Positions 23,217-33,356 of a DNA stretch of 64,000 nucleotides are shown piece after piece (the first letter of the stretch is position 1; each line of letters opens with the position of its first letter). The notes beneath the pieces were generated by a model. That model searched no databases, was not told the origin of the DNA, and was given only the letters and a program-made list of their open reading frames with translations. The stretch covers positions 1,798,001 to 1,862,000 of the forward strand of contig NW_026570224.1 of assembly GCF_019649055.1 (NCBI RefSeq), read 5' to 3'. The DNA comes from Paramacrobiotus metropolitanus. Lineage: Eukaryota; Tardigrada; Eutardigrada; Parachela; Macrobiotidae. The position numbers and the translations under genes were made by a program.

Positions 23217-25443
23217 ATGTGGAGAAACGTCGCGGAATGGTGGAGCTCTTACAAATATCGATTTGTGCCATGGATAGCATTCTATCTGCGGAATAGGTAA
23301 GGCGTAGTTTAAAAAGCAGTGAAGTAAGTATATTTTGAAATATTTTACTGTTAGACTACCATAATATTTACCATCGTGCAGTCAAATACAGTCTTTTGTG
23401 TATTATACATATATTCGTGTTTCAGAGCGATAAAACTCGAGAAAACAGCCGTACCACCGGCGGAATTACAGGCCACGGTAGCTGAACTGGCCAAGTATCT
23501 GGATACGACTGTTCGCACGGAAAGAAGGGATCCGTTTGCACCACTGGCAAAGCGTATAAAAGAAATCAGCTCAACCACCCTTTCCGAGGTGATGGGCTTT
23601 ACCCTCAGAGTTAGAAAAAGCCGAATTCCCAAAGCAGGCAGAGGAGTTTTCGTCGAGGTACACGTTTTTTTATTTTGTTAGTGTAGCTTGCTTCACACAA
23701 ACTTTAAATCTCGGAATACAAAAAAAGGAGTGGTTAAGGTTGAGAGCGATTATGTTCTGGTATCAGTTGCATTTTTGTCGGTAAAATTCCAAACGTAAAA
23801 AATTGAAATAATTATAAGTATTTATTGCTGGGTGCGATATAATGGATGGTGGCACATTCGTTACAAATCAGCTTTGTGTTGACAGGAGAAGTTCAGAAGA
23901 CTTACTGTCTACACTTACAAGTAGCCTTGTCGGGCACTTGCAGCTTCTATAAGGTCCTGTTGCGGTCCTGGCAGACCTGCTGATTTTCGCTATTGGTTTG
24001 CCAACTTCGCATTACTTCATTTAATAGTTACATCATAATATTGTGACTACGTATTTTAAATTCAAGAAACTAGAAACGTTTTCTGCTCCAATAATTATTA
24101 GTTTTGTACTGCTTATTTGTTGCATTAGTTTACAGTACTTGTTGCGTGTGGTGAACTGCATCCCGTTACGTTTTCCATGCCATGCCAAGATTGTAATTTT
24201 GCGATATGCGATTGTACGTTTCATTGACTTATTATACCGCTCAAGCATTGTGGAGTGCTAGCATTGGCTTTCCCACTTTTTCGTATCGATATTTTTTAAG
24301 ATTTTGTTTTTCGCAGAGCGGCGTCGTGCAACCGGATACTCTGGTTGCTCTTTATCCCGGAACGGTGTATGACGCCGGAGAGCCGGTTTTATTGCAGTCT
24401 TTCGGGAATCCTTATATTATACAATGCGGGGACGGATCATTTATCGATGGGAAACCAGGAGGAATCTCTCGTCTTATTTACAGGTATAGATAACAACTAC
24501 ACACCGCTATCGTACATAGGTATCCGCTATCGCATAGTGTGACAATATGGCGTTTGAATATGGATACCTATTTACGGTCATCGTTTTACCTAAGGAACCA
24601 GCAGTACGTTTTACGACCTGGTTGCTAGTGCAGGATTATCGCGCGAGTAATCATTTATGACTTAAAAATACGATATTTTTCCTGAATGCAGATCTTGCGC
24701 CAATCGTGACCAGTTTCATGGGTACCGATTTTGTGACAGCAGCTGGATGGATCGAAAGGATATGATGAATCCATATGCTGTCGGCCAGTACGTTAACAAC
24801 GAACGTCCGCCTGGTAGGTTTCAAAATTTTTTGTACAGTTTTTTCATCGAAGCTGTAAACAAAACGTACTCTACCAGTCTACCCTACCCTAATATAGTAT
24901 TCCGACCATGGGCTGCTGGCTGAACGCTTCCTGGGATTAAGTTATTTTCGGTGCAGTACTAGACCGAGTAGACCCGTGCTTCTGTGTAAATATTCGTCCT
25001 TATGCCATGGTCTTCTCCATAATTTTTTTGCGGAAGTATGTATTTAAATAAATTTGGTGTTTCGTTACAGAATTCGTGGCAAACGTTGCTTACCATGAAT
25101 TTGACTTACCTCCGGAATTTGATTTGGTCTACCGAAAATATATTCCAAATGTTCATTTCTCTCCAGAAAAGGACAGGTGAGGTTAAGAAAGACCAACAAC
25201 TATGCCGCTGGCAGTCTTTTATAAGTAAAGTACTACATAATGATCCCATCATTTAATAATAATTGTAGGCCGCTTCGGATGATTGGCCTTGTCAGTTTGC
25301 GCAGCATTCAAAGTAAGAACTGTGTTTTATAATTTCTATTGATAGCAGATATGTACTTCTTAATTATTGTAATTGATACTCTGTTGTGCGGTGATATAGT
25401 GGGCGAAGAGCTGTATTCGTCATATTTTGCGTCATACCGGTGA
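23217..25443 (+). CDS. SETD9: SET domain-containing protein 9
   Basis: Seven exons: 23217-23296, 23426-23657, 24317-24483, 24692-24813, 25071-25176, 25269-25312 and 25400-25443. Phases agree and give 264 residues, a little shorter than human SETD9 (about 300). The N-terminus WW.SYKYRFVPWIAFYL matches the diagnostic human opening (RYKYRFVPWIALNL). The SET core follows: AGRGVFVE, VALYPGTVYD, SFGNPYIIQC, SCANRD, NPYAVGQYVNN (in place of the canonical NH..xPN cofactor motif) and LVSLRSIQMGEELYSSYF (GEEL.Y motif). It is a predicted protein lysine methyltransferase; I know of no firm substrate. The region between the N-terminal block and SET is about 40 residues shorter than in human. Confidence 0.92.
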
Positions 25444-26942
25444 GCAGCGCTGCGGAGCTTGACTGGTTTGAGTAATTTATTTAGATGTTTTTCTGCGGAG
25501 TTTTGGGTAATTTATTTAGATGTTTTTCTTTGGGAAACACTGCGACATTAGTGCATTTATTGTTTATATTGCAACTGAGGCTGCAACTGTCGCCTGTCGG
25601 TGATATTGGCCTTGTGATGTGTTCTGCTTGGAGTTGATAAAAATTTACGTAATTTTGTCGAGATGTCTCGGGCGTAAAGTTGGGCGCAGAGGATCACAAA
25701 GTATAAAATACTTGGTATATAAAGTACAATAATATAGATATGTACATATAAAAACGGCATTTATTATTCGGGAAAGACTGATACCGTAATTATCGAATTT
25801 GTGGCTCCCCCCGAAATAAGAGCCCCCCCTGTAATAAGCCCCCCTCCCCGACCCTGTTTGAAAAATAAGGCCACCCCCCGAAATTACGCCCCAGGGGGCC
25901 GTTATTAAATGTCAAGCGCTGCAAAATGATAGGTGTACCGCAAATGCTTTATAAAATTGTGAACAAACATTAAACGGACATCAACATAATGCGGTATTTG
26001 TAGGCAAAAAAGTGTATAGGGACCTTAGTATATGGTCGAAAATGATGCCGGGAAGGTTGCGCTGTTGCGTATACCGATAATTACTGCGGTCAATTTCACT
26101 AGAACAGGATGTGCAGTTGTTTGAAATATAATGCCCCCTCCCAAAATATACCGTTCGAAAAATAATGCCACCCCCCGAAATTGCGCCCCCTCCCCGAAAT
26201 AAGCCCCCCTCCGTCATAGCCTTCGAACTATTTGTACCCCAGGGCCACAAATTCGATAATTACGGTACTTGGGAAAGTCGCTCCTGAGAAAGTTCGACCG
26301 CCAAGAAAGGCCGTACAACCTTCAAAATCGTGCTTGTCCCCCTCGTACTAGAATCGCAACGCCACACCACGTTTGCCAAATTGCCATTTTGGTCTCCGAA
26401 TTTTCACAACATTTCGTTCCAGGTGATCTTAAAATTTTTTCGAATTTTATCGTTTTATTTTTGCGTAACCGTAAACCACAGATAAGCTTACGTAGCTGCA
26501 TTTTGTTGTTTTGCAAACACTACAGAATTTGCTTAATTTGAACGCTTTTCATTTGAAAAGATTGGCAGAGCGGATGTTGGAGCGCAAGATGTGTGCTACT
26601 TCGGCGAAGTGCTCTACTTGACGACTGAGCATCACTAAACCGTCTAAACGGCTAATAAACGTAATCGGTTTTCTGGAATTTGCTACCTTTTTGATTCCTG
26701 AAGTCTCCTCTCCCAATTTTTTCTTGAGCAGTAATCTCTGAAGGGTATTGTTTCGATTTGAGCGGTAAGATGTGTTTTGCAGTTCCCATTGAGTTTGAGA
26801 CTTTAAGTTGTTCCTTCTGCTGGTTAGAAGGTGTTTAGATAATTGTTATTTGCTGTTTAATGCGCTTTTCCATTAATGATGGCGTTTTTGATTTCGCATG
26901 TTGTTATCTCAATATGTCGTAATGTTGCAGACACTGTTTCAC
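25444..26942. other. intergenic SETD9 to PABPN1
   Basis: Contains one TA-flanked MITE (25784-26265) and the PABPN1 promoter/5' UTR. A 24-bp direct repeat (AATTTATTTAGATGTTTTTCTT-like) occurs at about 25475-25495 and 25507-25530. Confidence 0.5.
25784..26265. mobile_element. 482-bp MITE with 22-bp terminal inverted repeats
   Basis: It begins CCGTAATTATCGAATTTGTG and ends with the exact reverse complement, flanked by TA on both sides (25782-25783 and 26266-26267). Inside, both halves carry a C-rich block in the same orientation (GCCACCCCCCGAAATT, with CGAAATAAGCCCCCCT relatives). No transposase frame is present. The TA duplication and simple ends fit a non-autonomous Tc1/mariner-type element. 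The terminal repeats are identical over 22 bp, so the insertion may be fairly recent. Confidence 0.85.
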
Positions 26943-28268
26943 ATGATGGATAAGCCGGAGGCGGGTAAAATGGCGGGTGAAGCCTCGCAAAGCGCTGCCA
27001 GTGTACCCGAGCCAGCGCACGCTGACAATGCTTCCAATGGAGGTCCCGCCGCGGCTGCAGGCGAACCAGCGGAATACGCTGATGAGGAATTCCAGGAATA
27101 TGAAGACGAAGACTACGGGGAGGACCTGCAGTATGAGGACGAAGAGTACCCGGGTGGGGACAACTTCGAGATCACCGCCACCGAATCGGCGGACTTTGGT
27201 GAAGGCTTCGAAGGCCAAGTAGGCGACAGCGAGCAAGGTATAGCTACATGTTGGTGTGCGTCGTGTCAATATGTGGGGCGTCCTTTGTAGGAAGAGGATA
27301 TGCTTGAAGATGTGCGCACCAAAATACGCGAGATGGAGGAAGAGGCAGAAAAACTGCGCCAACTCCAGTCTGACAGCGAAAAAACAGGGCGCCCGAGTTT
27401 AGGCCAGCTGGGAAGCAGTATGTTGATTCCCAGCACACGCCGCGAGCAGCCCAAATGAGACTAACGAGCCGGTGTTTTGTTTCTTCCAGCCACCGCCACA
27501 CCGGATACGGACAAACTGGAAGTGGACTCCCGCTCCGTGTATGTCGGCCAGGTGGAGTACAGCTGTACCAATGAAGAGCTGGAGGCGCATTTTCGACCCT
27601 GTGGACAGATTGTGCGCACCACGATCATATGTGATCGCTATTCCGGGCATCCCAAAGGGTAAATTCTTTGTGTAACGATTCGTGAAGCAGTATTTCAAAT
27701 GGTTGTCTATACAGGTATGCCTATATTGAATTCGCTAATAAGGATTCAGTGGATGCAGCTGTCGCGATGACAGATACGATACTTAAGGATCGCCAACTCA
27801 AGGTAAGGCTCTTTCAGCTTTATAACTTTCATCTTTTAGTATGGCTCTTTCTCGCCATCTCAGACTTCTGCACACAATCAGCAGCCTGCTTTCAGTGTGT
27901 GCCGGATCACTTCAGTTTTTTATGCCTTAGTAATTTGAACCTCAATATTTGAATGATTTAGTAGTGGATGGCCGTGTCGCCTACAAAAAATAGCACCGGC
28001 ATGTGTGATTTTGGGATTTATTTTAATGCTTGATTCTGCGACTTTATAATGAAGATTCTGCTTTGTTTTTTAGGTTGTAGCCAAACGGACAAATCAGCCA
28101 GGAATGGGCACTGCTGCCCGCCGTGCGCGACGCCCGTATCGCGGCTATATGCGATCACGCCGACCGTCCTACCGAGGATACAGTCCTTACTACCGTGGAC
28201 GTAGTACGTACCGAGGTGGATATCGGGGAAGCTTCCGTCGATCAAGAACACGTTACGCTCCATACTAA
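26943..28268 (+). CDS. PABPN1: nuclear poly(A)-binding protein 1
   Basis: Five exons: 26943-27237, 27295-27417, 27490-27658, 27715-27802 and 28074-28268; phases agree, about 290 residues. Domain order is that of PABPN1: an acidic N-terminus ([15 protein letters not shown]), the coiled-coil helix [19 protein letters not shown], one RRM (RNP2 SVYVGQV, RNP1 KGYAYIEF) at about residues 145-220, and an Arg/Tyr/Gly-rich tail ending YAPY. The protein stimulates poly(A) polymerase and controls tail length in the nucleus; the Arg-rich tail drives self-association and is methylated. The human poly-alanine tract is absent, though an Ala-rich [12 protein letters not shown] is present. The intron before exon 2 uses the second of two adjacent AGs, since the first would break the frame. 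Start ATG at 26943; a second ATG follows immediately. Confidence 0.96.
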
Positions 28269-29180
28269 TCAAACAGCCAGAGTTCACTTGACACCTCTCC
28301 ATATTCTATGCGCATGAAGCCGAAGTGACGTATTATTGTTGCGAGACTGGACATATGGGACAGTGGATTGTGTAGTCTGCATCGCCCAATTGGAGCCGCT
28401 CGTCGGGCCCACGTTAATTTGCAATTCCACATTGTATGACTTTTTTATGGTTGCTGCTGCTTGCATTTACACCGAATAGTGTTTAGGAAGTTCAAATGGA
28501 CTTACCTAAACTTCAGAATTTAGTAAGGTTCAAAGGGCCATCGAGAAAGCTAATTGTTGAATTATTTGAAAAGTTAACACGAGGAAAACTCGAAAATAAA
28601 TGGCCGGTTATCACATAAAAAAAATGTACTACTTTGACTTTGCCCAAGCGCAGGTACCAAAGCGAAGCCAAGCCATTGGCAGCCACAAGCCATCCGGGTA
28701 GCCGTCCCATTACAGTAATCTTCTCGAGAATTACAAATTACTGTGCAGTAGTTTCTCACTCCTAAGGTTGCTAATTGCTTAATTTTAAAGAGACACGTTG
28801 TACACTAGTAATTGAGTAACAAATACACTGTAGTTTGTGATTGCGTTCTACATATAACATACTATAATATATTATACGAAAAGTCTATAAAAGCAAAATT
28901 GTTCCGTGGTGCCAATTTATTGACGTTTTGAGGATCTGGACAGCAAACATAGAACTGCACTATGAAGCTAAACCCGAATATTACAAATCATTGCTGGCGA
29001 TGTAACCCATAAAATTCTTGCGGAAGCCGAAGTCCATAATCTGAAAAGCGTAAGCGAGAGTAGAGATTAGCGAGAGTAGTGGCGCCAATCTGCTACTGAA
29101 GTGAGATTTTGGAACATTACAATGCAAAAAAAGTGAAGAATCTAGAAGTGCGATAATATACCTATCTGGGGATCCACAGA
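28269..29180. other. shared 3' region PABPN1 / RPS28
   Basis: 910 bp between convergent stop codons. Several small open frames, none with support. Expected to hold both 3' UTRs. Confidence 0.5.
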
Positions 29181-29535
29181 CTACCGCAGCCTGCGGGCTT
29201 CGCGTTCACTTTCCATAAGGGTAAGGACATCGCCTTCGCGAACGGGTCCCTTGACGTTCCTTATGATGTTGCGGTTAGATTCATCGAGGAACTCCACTCG
29301 CACTTGGGTGGCTTGTCCTTGGGAACCAGTCCGACCCAGCACCTTCGTGACCTGTGACAATTCAAAACGTTTGAGGTCTGACCAAATAACACACCCTGCC
29401 ACCACAGTTGACAGACTATAGAAAAACCGAAACTACAGAAACCCCGAGCCAGCTTCGGGGAACTGGCTCTTTCTATAATCCGCGTTCTACAGTATCGGCG
29501 AACCATCTTACCTTGGCTAAACGGATCTTGTCCAT
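29181..29535 (-). CDS. RPS28: 40S ribosomal protein S28 (eS28)
   Basis: Two exons, 29535-29512 (MDKIRLAK) and 29351-29181, 64 residues. The second exon is almost invariant: [37 protein letters not shown] and the terminal [10 protein letters not shown]. It is a small OB-fold protein of the 40S head near the mRNA exit. The start ATG is the only one that completes the N-terminus, which is a few residues shorter than in human. The first intron, right after codon 8, is typical of ribosomal protein genes, where it often separates 5' UTR and start from the body. Confidence 0.97.
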
Positions 29536-31360
29536 GGTACCCACAAAGTTTATAAGAAAATGTTAAAAACCAGGAATTCTCAACAAATTTACAAATTTAT
29601 TCGAATGAAGTGAAACTACAGCAGCCAGACTTCATGCAGTGTAGAGTCCGGATAGGTGCTCAAGGAAACTTTTTTGAAACGACGAAATTCGTACATCCAA
29701 AAATAACAGTTCGTTTCCTGGCACACTATACTAACTCTGTCCACTGTTACCTCCCTCTATGCATGTGCCACGGATTTGCTTATGTAAAAAACTTCGCTTC
29801 GCTCGTCACTGTAAAGTCTATTATTTACAATAGTGACTAGTATTAGTGTAGTACTGTAATACAGCAAGACTGTATCGTACACGGTACAAGGGCGGCACAA
29901 CTTTTACATGGGAACCCTGGCACTTTTCTCGGACTGCAAAAGGTCCAGTTTGCAGCGGCACATGTTTTCAAATTCGCCTTTTCGGTTTCACCAAATTAAT
30001 TAAGTATTAAATTCGATCATTTTTATTAGTGTAAATCGGAGCAGGCATTTTGTTATGTATACTGGCTTTTGTCGAAATAAAACAACATTAAGTATATATT
30101 TCAAATTGCAATCTTATTAATAATTAATTAGACGCAACTCTAAATTAATAAGTATTGGTTTGTGCGGTAGTCTGTAGTCTGTACTCACCATGCATTGTAC
30201 TATTTTTATAGGTAATTAAATTTTAACTAGCCATGATTTAAGTCCTGAATATGTAAGAACTGAATGAACTTAGAACTGGATTTGTAAAATAGTAAGAAAG
30301 CAAGGGCGGCATGCTTTTATTTATTGTCAAATAAGCTTATCGAAGTTGCGAGAGTTGTGATTGGGTTTCGCGGATTTAATTTTATTCACGTACACCTGGC
30401 GAAGCAGAAGCAGTTTACTATAGCGTTTAGCGACTACAATACATAATAGTGACACCAGCCAGCCTGCTGAGCCTGGTGCTCGTTTAGAACGCTTTATTAA
30501 GTAATAATTTTGTGTATGAAATGTATCGGCTACATCTGTTGGGATTTTTAATGGCCCGCTCCTATAGCTATCCGGTGGCCGGCGCGAGCCATACGGGCCT
30601 ACGGCCCACACCATATGCCGCGACGTCGCGGTACAGTGTACCGTTTATAACGCTAATTGTAAGTCGTTATTGAACAGTTTTGTCCATGTGTTGTACTACT
30701 ACAGACATCGTTCCCTATCAGATCGTCTTTGATGTATCGTACTTGGAGACACCGAAAACTGGAAAAGGTGAGAAACGCAACAGTAAGTGCTTTGTGCGTA
30801 CCACAGTAGCGCAGAATTAAATCAATCAGTAAAACTACCACTTTCGTCCTAATTCCGGCACTACACGTCCACGAAACAACGCCGCGCTGATGGGCTCGAA
30901 ATGAGATGCATTTGCGGCACGTTAGTATAAGTAATTTGTAAGTAGCGTTGCAGTCAGCACTCAGCATATGCCGACCATTCGCCCGCTTGTCATGCACTGA
31001 CTGATTTGAGCAAACACGCTGACCAACTCGATCTATATTTATGAGCGATTTTTGTGGCGCTCGACTTCGTGATGTGGGCGTTTACATCATAAATAAAAAA
31101 AAACCATTTCGATAATAACGTTCTTGTTTAAGGCATTAGTCACAACTACAATCTGAATCAAGTCATGTCAGCACACGCGCGTTTGACGCTTCAGTTTCCA
31201 TTTCCGTTTCCCAGTTATCGCTAAATACAAGCGAAATCACTCACAAACTACGGTGCAGCTGTGTTCGAAAGCTCGTTGGTGTTATATGGTACCACTACTG
31301 CCAGTCTGCCACATTTCCTCTCTGAAATTTTGTTTCCCACAAGAATACTTCCGTACAGTT
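29536..31360. other. intergenic RPS28 to CLIC, no supported gene
   Basis: 1.8 kb between divergent genes. A GC-rich patch lies at 30540-30650, with GCCGGCGCGAGCC and CCGCGACGTCGCGG palindrome-like runs. No coding frame supported. Confidence 0.5.
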
Positions 31361-32236
31361 ATGGACTCCGAAAATCCCCAGATTGCCAGTGTAAAACTAT
31401 TCGTCAAAGCCGGCATGGGAGATGGATCAAGCTATGGAGCATGCCCTCTCAGCCAGCGTCTGCACATGATTTTATCTCTCAAGGCAAAAAGCGGCGAACT
31501 GAATTACAGCGTGTACGCCATCAGTTTAGCCAAACCGACGGAAGAATTTAAATCGCTCGGTTTGCGACATGTTCCCGCCATCAGCATCCCTCAGTGCGAT
31601 GTTCACCTGGACAATATGGACGAGATTCTCGAATACATCGACCGGACGTTCTACAAAGTTGACCTTTCGTTTGACAACGTTTTAGCCGAGCGCGCATGTA
31701 AGGATCTGTTCTCCAAATTCTGCTTTTTTATAAAATCCGTGTCGAAGGATGCTTTCGGATTGACCGCGGAACTGGAGAAACTCAATGCGTATTTAACACA
31801 ACGCGGCTCACAGAAAGGACCGTTTCTGTGCGGCAAAGACATGACTTATTTAGATTGCGAGCTCCTTCCAAAACTCCAGCAAATCCGTGTGGCTGGACGA
31901 GAAATTAAGGGTTATGAAATACCGGAGAAGTTTGAGGGAGTGTGGAATTACCTGAAGGCGGCGTATGCAACAGATGTATTTCGCGATTCCTGTCCGAGCG
32001 ATGAAGAGATCATACTGCATTGGATGGACAAGACGGAAATTGGACTGACCGTCAGTAAGCCGCAAAAACGACGCAGCGCACTGATAAACGTTAATGAGAA
32101 GACACATTCATTTAACGTTCCCAGCGAAAATTTGCCCCAGGAGAAATACGAAATTAAAGAAGTGGGAAAAAACATCCAAGAAACACTGAACGTGCCAGAC
32201 ACACCCAAAGAGAACAACAACGTTGTTCATCTATGA
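31361..32236 (+). CDS. chloride intracellular channel (CLIC) family protein, intronless
   Basis: One uninterrupted frame, 291 residues from ATG 31361. It matches CLIC proteins along the whole GST-like fold: LFVKAG...GACPLSQRLHMIL (the C-P-x-S redox site and putative membrane helix, here CPLS), LRHVPAISIP (cis-Pro of the thioredoxin fold), FLCGKDMTYLDCELLPKLQQIRV (the TLADC..LPKL hallmark), KGYEIPEKFEGVWNYLKAAYA and CPSDEEIILHW. CLICs exist as soluble GST-omega-like proteins and as membrane forms; nematode EXC-4 acts in tube formation. About 65 C-terminal residues, charged and disordered, extend beyond the usual end. An in-frame ATG at 31286 would add a short hydrophobic N-terminus, and the AG just before 31361 could be an acceptor for an upstream non-coding exon. 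Absence of coding introns is unusual in this window and could mean retroposition. Confidence 0.92.
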   Translation: MDSENPQIASVKLFVKAGMGDGSSYGACPLSQRLHMILSLKAKSGELNYSVYAISLAKPTEEFKSLGLRHVPAISIPQCDVHLDNMDEILEYIDRTFYKVDLSFDNVLAERACKDLFSKFCFFIKSVSKDAFGLTAELEKLNAYLTQRGSQKGPFLCGKDMTYLDCELLPKLQQIRVAGREIKGYEIPEKFEGVWNYLKAAYATDVFRDSCPSDEEIILHWMDKTEIGLTVSKPQKRRSALINVNEKTHSFNVPSENLPQEKYEIKEVGKNIQETLNVPDTPKENNNVVHL

Positions 32237-33356
32237 CTTCAAGATTTCCCTGCTTTGCATACATGTGTGCTATTCAAGACACTTTTCACTTTCGTAAATT
32301 GTAATAAGTATTTAATTTCCTTATCGATCACGTGTGTGGTCACTCACTGTGGTGCGCAAGATTGTTGACTGCTCGCAAAAGTTCAATGCTCACATAATCT
32401 TAAAATAGCTCAAGATTTAAGTTTTGCTAACTGGCCAAATCGCAAATGAAAATGCTGGTACTGTATCGTGCGAAACGAAGATACTTGTACTTCCGTGAAT
32501 ACACATCAGTGTCACTGTGTCAGCTGTCAGCACAAAATTAAAATGCCATTTCGGTTAATAATAACTTTTGAAATACTTTGTAACTAAACCACCCGTGAAA
32601 ATTGTATTACAGTAACCCTCACGTGGAGATAAGTCGCAAATTACGTCTGCCTCCTGCGCTAATAGTTGCCAGTTTTTCGTTTCAGTTTCCTATAGATTCG
32701 TTACAATCTGTGCGCCACAACAAGTCAGAATAAGCTGTACTTGACCAATCCAAGCTGGAAGCTATATATTCTTTAATAAAATAATGGGCTCAACTAGTGT
32801 TGTAAAAGTTGTTAACATTTCCGTTGAGTAGCGTCTGATGCACTTATAAATGTTTAACTTAAGACCAACCGGTTAGTGTACTGCCATATTATGCGGTCAA
32901 AAGACCCAAGAATTGCATATGGACCATGACCATTTGCTCTTGGTCAAACAGATTACCTATGCATAGACAGCATAGTGCGTAACTTTTCTAAGTAGTCGGG
33001 AAGTTTCATTATATACATCATACATGTATATAAATCTATAATCGTTTATTGGATTGATAACCGTTTTCGTCATTATCTCCCAATACTATAATAAATATCC
33101 CCATCAGACTAGACGTTAAATCTTTGTATTACGTACCATATTGAAAAACGCCAATTTCCAGACGGACATACGAAGTATTCGCTTCAGCCTAGGGAATCTT
33201 AATTAATTCCCACGCACAAAAAAAGACAATGACAGTACTTGTACATGTACAATTACAACAATGCTACTACAGTCTATAACACTTGAGACGAAAGCAAATG
33301 TTTATGACAGGAATGCTGCGAATTATCACCAAACAACACGTACTCTGTACAGATCT
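32237..33356. other. shared 3' region CLIC / GAK
   Basis: 1.1 kb between convergent stop codons, AT-rich. No gene or element recognised. Confidence 0.5.

Noticed and set aside
28123-28317. Alternative frame over the last PABPN1 exon
   Set aside because: The Arg/Tyr/Gly-rich frame ending YAPY matches the PABPN1 tail; the other frame has no homology.
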